Origin: Henckelia pumila | Taxonomy: Eukaryota; Streptophyta; Magnoliopsida; Lamiales; Gesneriaceae | Direction: 5' to 3' | Assembly (NCBI RefSeq): GCF_033568475.1 | Contig: NC_133123.1 | Span: 158,115,753-158,179,752 of the forward strand | DNA length: 64,000 nucleotides | Shown: positions 55,290-64,000 of the stretch, one piece after another | How positions within the stretch are numbered: position 1 is the stretch's first letter | Layout of the letters: each line of letters begins with the position of its first letter | Made by a program: the position numbers and the translations under genes | The notes under the pieces: generated by a model | The model's input: only the letters and a program-made list of their open reading frames with translations | What the model was told of the DNA's origin: nothing | Databases searched by the model: none

Positions 55290-55870
55290 TAACAAATTCC
55301 CCATCGAATAGGTCAGCTGGCCAAATAAAATTTTCCCTGGCTATTCCCTGCATTATCAACACATGATGTAAATCAAATAAAAATGGTCCAAGTATATCTA
55401 AATATTATATTATGTTCCAATTACAAAACCTCTGACATGTTAACCAACTCATTGAGCTGTTAAAAGACACCAGGAATCGATCCAGTAAATTGATTATTAT
55501 TCAGAGACCCAGAAAGTGTGGGGATTTTAAGTTAACTAGAAATTGATACAGAACCAATGAAAAGAGAAGACAAGAAAAAGTAGGACTAGAGAGAGAATAA
55601 AACTTACAAATCTGTCAACTACCCCAACATTGATAAAGCATCTGGAACATTTCTTGTAATCTGATTATCTGAAAGAAACCTAGAGTTCATGGCGTTTTAT
55701 TGGGGAAATAAGGGTATTATCAACCATTATTTACAGAAAGAGTTGCGACATAATGTAATAAGTAGTTTGAGAACAGAAACACACCAACTTTTAAAAGCGA
55801 TCGACAAGTTCGATGGTATATTGCCTCTAATATGATTATTGCTTAAATCCCTACTTTATAGGAAAATCAA
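55290..55870 (-). pseudogene. Leucine-rich-repeat receptor gene fragments
   Basis: Minus-strand pieces separated by intron-like AT-rich sequence read DLSNNHIRGNIPSNLS (about 55800-55860), DNQITRNVPDALSML (about 55620-55680) and SLNNNQFTGSIPGVF (about 55465-55520). These are typical plant extracellular LRR units (LxxNxxxGxIP). Stops and frame changes occur in each. No kinase domain is visible. Their place behind a CACTA end suggests captured gene fragments. Confidence 0.65.
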
Positions 55871-56087
55871 TATCTTTAATCTCCATACTAATTGATTTAA
55901 TGATGTAAAAATACTATAAATAAATCAAGAAAACAATGTGCAATTGAAGACTCATCTGTACAGTAACTCCATGAAAATAGCATGATCAAAGAATAAGACA
56001 AGAAACAGATGAAGCCAATATAAATTAACTCACATCACGATAATTGAGGCAAACGATCCTAAATCATTGCACAATCCTCTGCCTACA

Positions 56088-57436
56088 TGTAGTGACCCTT
56101 ACCTAGATCACCTACTAAACAGAACTTAGGCATGCAATTAACTTAATAAACAGATATCAGAATAAAACTGTGGAAATCAAAGCATTATACAATCCCAAGT
56201 AAAGGAATCTGTAAATATCCAAATATTATACAACCAGATCGAACAACTGTATCAATCCAAATAACAACAAAATAAAACCTAGACGAAGCTCCAGCTGGCC
56301 AACAATTGCCTAGCCCCTCTTGGATCCACCCGCCTCATCCAATCGCAAACCTGCTCCATGGAATAGGGTGTCCAGAAACACAGAGTATGAGACGTGAGAA
56401 TAAAACGCTCAGTACGAGATTATGAGTATACATGCATGCAAAGTGAACTCCCTATAAACTCGAGGTCAAGGATCAGATAACAAAGACAGACCGGGCCCTG
56501 GTATGTAGCACGTTGTGTCGTCGCTTCAGGAGGTGGCTCCCATACCATAATACCAGTGGATATGCCGGACCCAAATCGATGGAAGTCCAACCACTAACAG
56601 GATAGGGAAAAACCCTACTAACAGACATCTCGAAGGAGATAGCTCAGTATGCAAATGAATGCAGCATAAATCAATGACATATAAACCATGCAGTCACATA
56701 ATACATGCATACTCAGTCAGGATATCTCGAACAGTACTTTCGTACCTCAAATCAGTGCAAGCTCTACCAACTCTAGGTCCACGCCTATAGTCTACTCTAC
56801 ACTGCCAAATGATACTACTATCATTAAAGTGCTCTAAAAGCCTTAACTAAGCTATTGCATACTCCTAAATATTTATAGGAAGCAAAAGCTATACCTTCGT
56901 CCGTCGTTAGCCCTTTGATTTCGATGCCTCCAGAACTTGGGCACAACTCCGCTATGACTATCGAACGCCTTGATGACTCCCGGGTCAAGCCTAGGAAGGC
57001 TAGAACAACTCGAATACAACTAGAGTAGAGAGGAAATCCGAAATTGGCAATTGAAAGTGAATTCTCGGACTTCTATTTATAAACAACAATCGGAGCCTCC
57101 GATCCTCGATCGGAACGTCCGAACCTCGATCGAAACGTCCGAACCTCATTCGGAACGTCCGATCCTGCCATCGGAGCTTCCGAAGATCCTGATCTGCCAC
57201 GTGTCAAAATATCACTTGTTGACTTCGGATAGGGGTGATCGGAACTTTCGATCCTGATCGGAGCTTCCGATCTTGCCACACGTCATGCCTGACGTAATAC
57301 CATCGGAGCTTCCGATCCTGCATCGGAGCTTCCGATCCTATTCGGAGCTTCCGAACTCACCTTCGGAGCTTCCGAACTCTTCCTAAGTAATTACGATTAA
57401 TTCCTTAATTATTGATTTTGGTTACGGGCTACTACA
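56088..57436 (-). repeat. Chromovirus 3' LTR, minus strand
   Basis: In element orientation TGTAGTAGCCCG...GGGTCACTACA, 1349 bp, next to the polypurine tract AAGTGGGGGAGAA (57437-57450). A run of ATCGGAGCTTCCGAT and TCGGAACGTCCGA palindromes lies at about 57085-57375, just upstream of TTTATAAATAG (about 57072-57084). Relative of the LTR at 38625. Confidence 0.88.
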
Positions 57437-57569
57437 TTCTCCCCCACTTAAGATATTTCATCCTCGAAATCAGATCTTAAGTACTGAATGTAATACAAAA
57501 ATCAGAAACATTCTTGATTCAAATCAAACGTTTACAGAGTTTGCAACTGAATAAAACTTAAGAATGAAA

Positions 57570-59078
57570 TCAAAACAACTCCGGATGGTCTTCACGCATC
57601 CTGTCCTCAAGTTCCCAAGTAGCTTCCTCAGTGCCTCGGCTCTGCCACGAAACTAAAACCAGAGGAATGACTTTGTTCCGCAAAACCTTATCCTTATAAT
57701 CCAGGATACGAATAGGTTTCTCAACATAGGTCAAATCCTTGCTCACTTGAACCTTACACCGCTGCAGAATATGAGACTCATCCACCACATATCGTCGCAA
57801 CAGTGATACGTGGAACACGTCGTGAATATTGGAAAGATGCGGTGGCAAAGCTAGTCGATAAGCCAAATCGCCAATGCTCTCCAAGATCTCAAACGGACCG
57901 ATAAATCTGGGAGACAACTTGCCCTTAAAGCCAAATCTGAGAATCTTGCGGAAAGGTGACACTCTCAGAAACACTTTCTCCCCGACATCGAACTGCAAAG
58001 GCCTAAATGCTTGGTGTTAGCATAGCTGGCCTGACGATCCTGTGCAGTCTTAATCCATTTCTTGATCTGATCAACAATGTCCATCGCCTGCTGGATAAAC
58101 TCCGGTCCCTCAGCCTGTCTCTCCCCCACTTCTTCCCAGAAAAATGGAGTACGACTACGTCGTCCGTACAACGCCTCAAAAGGTGCCATCCCAATACTAG
58201 TATGATAGCTGTTGTTGTACGCGAACTCGATCAATGGCAAATGATCCTGCCAGGCTGAACCAAAATCCATGACGCACGCTCTAAGCATATCCTCCAAAGT
58301 ACGGATAGTGCGCTCTGACTGACCATCAGTCTCCGGATGATAGGCAGTACTCAAACTGAGAGTAGTACCCATCGCACGCTGAACACTCCCCCAGAATCTA
58401 GAAGTAAACCTGGGGTCTCGATCGCTGACAATGCTCACAGGAACTCCATGGAGTCGAACGATCTCCTGAATGTACAACCGAGCCATACGATCCACATTGT
58501 ACTCCCGGCTATAGGCAATGAAATGCGCTGACTTGGTGAGTCGGTCCACCACAACCCAGATAGCATCACAGTTCCTCGAGGATACCGGCAAATGGGTCAC
58601 AAAGTCCATTGTGATAAACTCCCATTTCCATTCAGGAATAGGCAAACTGTGAAGCAATCCTCCAGGTCGTCGGTGCTCTGCCTTGACCTGTTGACACACC
58701 AAACATCTCGAAACAAACTGATAAACACTGCGTTTCATTCCCTTCCACCAGAAACGAGTACGTAGATCCTTGTACATCTTGTTGCTCCCAGGATGAATAC
58801 TCAACTTAGTGCGATGCGCCTGAGACAAAATCTCCTCTCGCAACTCTAAATCCTGCGGAATCACAAGCCTACCAGACAAACACAAAAAACCATCTGACTG
58901 ATAGTGAAATCCAGACGAGCTACCCTCGTTAGCTAGACGAGCTAAACGCTGGGTCTTTGAATCAGACATCTGAGCATCTCGAATCCGCGAATACAAAGCT
59001 GGCTCAGATAATATCGCAAATATCTGGATACTCTGCATACCTTTCTTATGCTTGAAGGTATATCCTGAAGTACAATAG
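57570..59078 (-). pseudogene. Chromovirus pol 3' half (integrase and chromodomain), one frameshift
   Basis: Read from 59078: the end of RNase H linker, integrase zinc region (HRTKLSIHPGSNKMYKDL; CLVCQQVKAEHRRPGG), catalytic core D (TMDFVTHLP), D (VSDRDPRFTS) and E (HPETDGQSERT), then GRRSRTPFFWEEVGERQ. A shift at about 57990-58005 moves the frame. The rest, QFDVGEKVFLRVSPFRK to a chromodomain (VIPLVLVSWQSRGTEEATW), ends at 57570. Apart from that shift the reading is clean, much better kept than 36839-38503. The 5' half (gag, protease, RT) is cut at 59078 by the LTR of another gypsy element and may continue beyond the window. Confidence 0.93.
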
Positions 59079-61036
59079 TGTAAGGCCCAAGATTAATTAG
59101 AGATTAATCCGAATTTATTTAATTTTAATCCGAGTATATTTAATTTGGGAATATTTAGAGTTTTGATTTAAATTCTAATATTCTTAAATTATTTAGGATT
59201 GAAATTGAATTAAAATAAGGGTCGAGGACCAAATAGCAATTATTGAAGAATCTAGGGACTAAAGTGCAATTTTAGTCAAAGTTATCAGATATTGAATTGA
59301 TTACTCAGCTTATGCACGTGTATGAAGTATGATTTTCAGAAAAATAAGAACAGAGCTCGATTTCTTCATTTTGCCTTTGAAAGTTTGATTTTCGAATTGC
59401 CATAACTTTTGAACCGATTGTCCGATTTCAATTCCAAAAAGTGTTCTGGAATCCTTACGACAAGGGCTTCGATTTGGTGTAAGATTTTATATCTTTTAGC
59501 ATGGTTTGAATTTCGAAAATTGACAGATATCAGATATTGAGTTTTCGGTTATGTTTTGAGTTGTGTATTGCGTCTAGTTTCGACACCGGATCAAAGTTGA
59601 ATGCTTGAAGGGATTGATTATGATTTGTAGCATGTATCTTGACAAGTATAGCTGCTGATATGTTGTTGTATGGCTGAGTTTTATAAGATATATGCTGATA
59701 TATGAGTTGAGTTACAAGTTTCGAAGTCGGGAATTACGTCGGTTACCGATTTTGTATCGCTACGTCGTTTAATCGAGTTTTGGAACTGTTTTGATAGCCG
59801 AATTTTGAGTTGAAGTTGTTATTGAGATGTTATGAATGTTATGGTATTTTTCTTATTCAGTTTCAGTTGAGTTTGAATGATAAACGATACAAGACGCCGA
59901 CTTGAACGAACGAAGAAAGAGTTGAGGTTTGAAATGCGATTGATTGATGAATTCTTGATGGTTTTGACTCGTTTCTGACATGATAGGTTGATATGAAGTT
60001 TGATATATGTATTTTGATTATATCTCGCAGATTTGAAGAGTTCAGAACCTTGATAAATGAAGGTATAATGACGACATCGCGAAGTAGGGACTTTGAAACT
60101 CAAGAATGATTATCTTTGAGTTGGCCCGTAAAAATCACATACTTGTTTATGTTTTGATTTGATTGTGATGTTGTCGATCCATCTCAGGTAGTGGATCTTT
60201 ATATTTGAGTTGATATGATGCTATATTGAATTGATTCTAAGCCAAGGTTGCGGTTAACCTTATTTGCGAGTCGTTTACGAATTCGTTAGATGGATATCCA
60301 TGTCAAGATCAGTTATGAATCTTGATGGCTTCGAAGTTATGTGAATCAATTCGTATTTAAAGCGTTTGAGTACTCTATTTGTTGAGTCGAGTTTTAAATA
60401 GAGTTAATATGATTTATTTAACGCTTTCGATATGTTGGTTATACTGAGAATTATATCTCACCGGAGTTTATCCGGCTGTTGTCTTGTTTTGTATGTGTGC
60501 ATGACAACAGAGAGGGCAGGAGCTGATCATCGACGTCATTGACAGCTGGGAGAGAGTCTAGCACATGAGGACTCGGGTTGTAGATGATGTTTTGAATGTT
60601 AAAAGCAAGAAACCTTAGAACTTGTTAGTTTTGGAATACATGTATGAAACTTGAGATAGTTTGGGTCGTTTATCGTTCTTTAGAGACTTGGTTGATGTAA
60701 TAAAATGCATGTATACTTGCTTGAGACATTGTTTATATGTATAAGCTTGTGTTCATATCAAAACATCAAGTTTGGGAGCTGTAATTTTCGGGCAAGAAAC
60801 TGTCCAGGGCAGCGCCCGAGCTGCAGAAAACAGCAGCCCGAGCGCGGCCTGGGGCAGAGAGTTCTGCTTCAAAATGGGCAGGGCGCGCCCAAGAGGCGCT
60901 TTTCAGCCGCTCGAGCGCAGCCTATTTTAAAAAAAAAATTTTTTTTTTTGTTTGTTACAGCTCCGGATACTTGGTGATTGCTTATTCTTTAATTGCCCTT
61001 AAGATTTGAGATTAGCAACCCGAGGTCCCCACAACA
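59079..61036 (+). repeat. 5' LTR of a Ty3/gypsy element continuing past the window
   Basis: TGTAAGGCCCAAG...CCCCACAACA, about 1.96 kb, directly followed by a primer site. Near its end (60785-60935) lies a GC-rich segment with CCCGAGC/GCGCCC repeats and an A/T run. The 5 bases before it are AATAG; the matching duplication would lie beyond the right edge. Confidence 0.85.
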
Positions 61037-61038
61037 GG

Positions 61039-61050
61039 TGGTATCAGAGC
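61039..61050 (+). promoter_or_regulatory. Primer-binding site of the right-edge gypsy element
   Basis: TGGTATCAGAGC two bases after the LTR end; initiator-Met tRNA complement. Confidence 0.95.
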
Positions 61051-61308
61051 GTTAAGTTTCTCGGACTAAGAATAGATGAGCGGGGTAGATCGAGTCTTTT
61101 ACTCTGATTTAAGTATTCTTGAAGCATGTTTATTATCTGACTTGATTTACAGCTTTAAGAATTGCATGCTATCCGTTATCTGATATTATTGGAAGCATGT
61201 AATAATACGACTGAATCAGATTCGACCTTTTGAGAAGGCATTGAGGAACTGAAACAGAAATGTGTTATGATATGATGAACTGTACACTAATCTGTTTGAT
61301 TATCAGAT

Positions 61309-64000
61309 ATGCCTCCCCGACCAGCACCGAGAGTTAGGCAGACATTGGCTACGAATCAGCCTGAACAGACAAATGCTGCACAGGTCCCAGTGACAGTGTC
61401 TGAACATGGACAGGGTACTACGTCTACTGATGAGTTCAGTGATGCTAATCCGATGGAGAAACTTTTGAAACAATTCCAGTCATTCAAACCACCGAAGTTG
61501 CAAGGAACAGAGAATGCTATAGAGTGTGAGAACTGGCTGGAAGATATTGAGCAGTTATTTGAGTCCATTGATTATACAGATGATCGTCGTGTGAGACTGA
61601 TAATTCATCAACTGCATGGCCTTGCCAAGAGTTGGTGGATAGCGACGAAGAGAGCACTGGAAAACCAAGGTACTGTTATTACCTGGTCTGTATTTCGAAC
61701 TGCTTTCTATCAGCGTTTCTTTCCTGTGTCTTATCGCAAGGACAAAGGAGCAGAGTTTGCAAGTTTGCAACAGGGACAGTTGAATATTGAAGAATATGTT
61801 GCCAAATTCACTAGCTTGTTGAAGTTTGCACCACATATCGCTGTTAGTGACGAAGCTCAAGCCGATCAATTTATCAATGGCTTGAATCCTGATGTGTTTA
61901 CACTGGTGAATTCGGGAAGACCGAATACCTTTGCTGATGCTCTGAATCAAGCAAAGGGTGCAGAAGCAGGGATACTAAAACAACGAGGAGCACAGTTTGT
62001 GCCACAGCCAGTGAGACAACCACAAGAACAGCCACAGATTCCACAGCCACCTCGATTTGAAGCTGGAGGTAGCAGCAGTGGAAAGAAAAATTTCTTCAAG
62101 GGTAAGAGCAAACAGTTCAAGAGATCAGGTGGTGGTAGCTCTTCTAGTTCTAGTGGATCTCGACAGTCTAGAGCTGGACAGAAGTCTGATGTATATTGCA
62201 CCAAATGTGGAGGTCGCCATACTGATGAACAATGCCGAGGTGTGTTTGGAAGCTGCCACATTTGCAACAAGATGGGACACTTTGCAAGAGTGTGTCCACA
62301 AATAGGATCTGAAGGTGCACAGGGTGCAGGAGCATCGAAACCGATGGGTCAATCTACATCTTCTGTTCACTCTTTTCAACCACAGCCTGCCGCACCGAGT
62401 AGAGGAGGAGGTCAGACGGTGAATCAACCTCCAAGGCAACAAGCAAGGGTGTTTGCATTGACTGAAGAGCAAGCACAAGTGGCACTAGATGATGTGATTG
62501 CAGGTAACTGTTCTCTTTATGGTTATCCTGCTTATGTCTTATTTGATACTGGTGCGTCACATACTTTTATATCTAAGCAGTTTGTTGCATTGCATTCATT
62601 ACCTGTTGAGCCCTTAGCTACCGTTGTATCTATTTCATCACCTCTGGGTCGAGGTATTGTATCAGTAAAGTCTGTACAAAATTGTATATTACAGTGTGAG
62701 GGGCATGAGATTGAGCTTGATTGTATTGTACTCGGTTTGTCTGATTTTGATTGCATAATCGGTATTGATATGCTAACCAAGTACAGAGCTACAGTAGACT
62801 GTTTTCAGAAGATTGTGAAGTTCAGACCTGATATGGCTGACGAATGGAAATTTTATGGTAAGGGATCAAAATCTAAAATTCCATTGATATCTGTTCTTGC
62901 TATGACTGAGTTGTTACAGAAAGGAGCAGAGGGATTTCTGATCTATGCTGTTGATGTATTGAAGACTAGCCCTGAATTGACTGACTTTCCAGTCGTTAGT
63001 GAATTTCCTGATGTATTCCCTGATGAGATTCCAGGATTGCCACCATACATAGAAGTAGATTTCAGTATTGAATTGATGCCAGGTACACAACCGATATCAA
63101 AAGCACCTTACCGTATGGCACCGATTGAATTGAAAGAACTAAAAGACCAACTCGAAGATTTGTTGGCCAAGGTTTATATCAGACCGAGCATCTCTCCTTG
63201 GGGTGCTCCGGTATTGTTTGCTAGAAAGAAGGACGGATCGATGATACTATGTATTGACTACCGGCAATTGAACAAAGCAACGGTAAAGAATCGCTATCCT
63301 TTACCTCGTATCGATGATTTATTTGATCAATTGCAGGGATCGTCAGTATATTCGAAGATTGATTTGCGATCCGGATATCATGAACTGAGGGTTAGAGACG
63401 AAGATATTCCTAAGACTGCATTTAGAACCAGGTATGGCCATTATGAATTCATAGTCATGCCTTTTGGTCTAACGAATGCACCAGCAATTTTTATGGGATT
63501 GATGAATAGGGTATTTCAAAGATATCTAGATGATTTCGTGATCATATTTATCGATGATATCTTGATTTATTCTAAGAATATGTGTGAACATGCTGATCAT
63601 CTCCGAATTGTATTGAGAACGTTACGGGAAGAAAAATTATATGCCAAGTTATCCAAATGTGAGTTTTGGTTGCAGCGAGTCGTGTTTCTTGGCCATATAT
63701 TTTCAGGAGATGGTATATCTGTGGATCCAAGCAAAGTAGAAGCTGTGATCAGTTGGCAAAGACCGACGTCTGTGCCAGAAATTCGAAGTTTTATGGGCTT
63801 AGCTGGTTATTATCGTCGATTCATTCGAGATTTTTCATCTATAGCGAAGCCTATTACACAGCTTACACAGAAGAATGCACTATTTGTTTGGTCTGAGGCA
63901 TGTGAAAGGAGTTTTGTTGAACTGAAGAAGAGATTGACTACTGCGCCAGTGTTGACAATCCCTAAAGGTACTGGTGATTTTGTTGTTTATTGTGATGCTT
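61309..64000 (+). CDS. Ty3/gypsy gag-protease-RT-RNase H polyprotein, uninterrupted, partial at window edge
   Basis: ATG 61309 ([11 protein letters not shown]) opens a frame that stays free of stops for 897 codons to the edge. In order: gag core (residues about 50-215; [42 protein letters not shown]), a serine-rich linker, cysteine motifs [13 protein letters not shown] and [14 protein letters not shown] (about 300-330), aspartic protease [11 protein letters not shown] (about 413), the RT fingers ([18 protein letters not shown]), [11 protein letters not shown], the catalytic [10 protein letters not shown] (about 749) and the start of RNase H (VVYCDA, 888-). This is a Tekay/Del-like chromovirus-type element. 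It may still be coding-competent over the visible part. RMILC is seen where most relatives have MRLC. Confidence 0.95.
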   Translation, partial: MPPRPAPRVRQTLATNQPEQTNAAQVPVTVSEHGQGTTSTDEFSDANPMEKLLKQFQSFKPPKLQGTENAIECENWLEDIEQLFESIDYTDDRRVRLIIHQLHGLAKSWWIATKRALENQGTVITWSVFRTAFYQRFFPVSYRKDKGAEFASLQQGQLNIEEYVAKFTSLLKFAPHIAVSDEAQADQFINGLNPDVFTLVNSGRPNTFADALNQAKGAEAGILKQRGAQFVPQPVRQPQEQPQIPQPPRFEAGGSSSGKKNFFKGKSKQFKRSGGGSSSSSSGSRQSRAGQKSDVYCTKCGGRHTDEQCRGVFGSCHICNKMGHFARVCPQIGSEGAQGAGASKPMGQSTSSVHSFQPQPAAPSRGGGQTVNQPPRQQARVFALTEEQAQVALDDVIAGNCSLYGYPAYVLFDTGASHTFISKQFVALHSLPVEPLATVVSISSPLGRGIVSVKSVQNCILQCEGHEIELDCIVLGLSDFDCIIGIDMLTKYRATVDCFQKIVKFRPDMADEWKFYGKGSKSKIPLISVLAMTELLQKGAEGFLIYAVDVLKTSPELTDFPVVSEFPDVFPDEIPGLPPYIEVDFSIELMPGTQPISKAPYRMAPIELKELKDQLEDLLAKVYIRPSISPWGAPVLFARKKDGSMILCIDYRQLNKATVKNRYPLPRIDDLFDQLQGSSVYSKIDLRSGYHELRVRDEDIPKTAFRTRYGHYEFIVMPFGLTNAPAIFMGLMNRVFQRYLDDFVIIFIDDILIYSKNMCEHADHLRIVLRTLREEKLYAKLSKCEFWLQRVVFLGHIFSGDGISVDPSKVEAVISWQRPTSVPEIRSFMGLAGYYRRFIRDFSSIAKPITQLTQKNALFVWSEACERSFVELKKRLTTAPVLTIPKGTGDFVVYCDA

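Overview
This is a piece of a plant nuclear genome, almost certainly from a eudicot. It is AT-rich, holds two interrupted plant genes with canonical GT..AG introns (a cytochrome P450 and an ERI-type exonuclease), and is otherwise filled with plant-type LTR retrotransposons, CACTA transposons, MITEs and an endogenous pararetrovirus. A roughly 170-bp MITE with TGAGACGGTCTCA-like ends occurs five times. I associate that sequence with asterid/Lamiales genomes, but this is a weak inference from memory.

Layout. 1-5750: a decayed endogenous caulimovirid in permuted order (end of RT/RNase H, transactivator-like ORF, 35S-type promoter and leader, initiator-Met tRNA primer site, two small ORFs, movement protein, coiled-coil protein, coat protein). 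5850-7240: MITEs and AT-rich spacer. 7445-9741 (-): an intact nine-exon CYP85-clan P450 gene. 10200-12430: LTR remnant, MITEs, a hAT-like palindromic element and a short copy of P450 exon 1. 12780-19338: Athila-type Ty3/gypsy DNA on the minus strand in an LTR-internal-LTR-internal tandem, followed by a plus-strand solo LTR with a perfect 5-bp target duplication. 19510-19790: decayed F-box-associated sequence. 20894-22400 (-): decayed gypsy gag/protease with its primer site. 23853-25063 (-): an intact three-exon ERI-like 3'-5' exonuclease gene with a C-terminal GRF zinc finger.

26236-31183 (-): a nearly complete Tork/TNT1-like Ty1/copia element with two premature stops and an altered RT catalytic motif, inserted in a TA microsatellite. 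31350-31530: a CYP76-like P450 fragment ended by hairpin MITEs. 32395-33620: Tat-like and Athila-like LTR pieces. 33621-34057: an inverted MITE pair. 34528-36838: the 5' part of a CACTA transposon joined to a chromovirus integrase/chromodomain end with its 3' LTR (to 40032). 41165-43735: an element with roughly 270-bp inverted ends. 43862-44242: two adjacent MITEs. 44592-45101 (-): F-box-associated pseudogene.

46346-53183: the cleanest mobile element, a young gag-only LTR retrotransposon (TR-GAG type) with 2.69-kb LTRs, GATAA target duplications, and in each LTR two arrays of consecutive hairpins. It is nested in a hAT-like repeat. 53903-56087: a second CACTA end followed by scattered LRR-receptor fragments. 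56088-59078 (-): chromovirus 3' LTR and pol 3' half. 59079-64000 (+): 5' LTR, primer site and an uninterrupted gag-protease-RT-RNase H reading frame running off the window.

Only the P450 and the exonuclease look like working host genes. The rest records nested insertion, with ages from old (virus, Athila, F-box relics) to recent (TR-GAG, copia, the right-edge gypsy).
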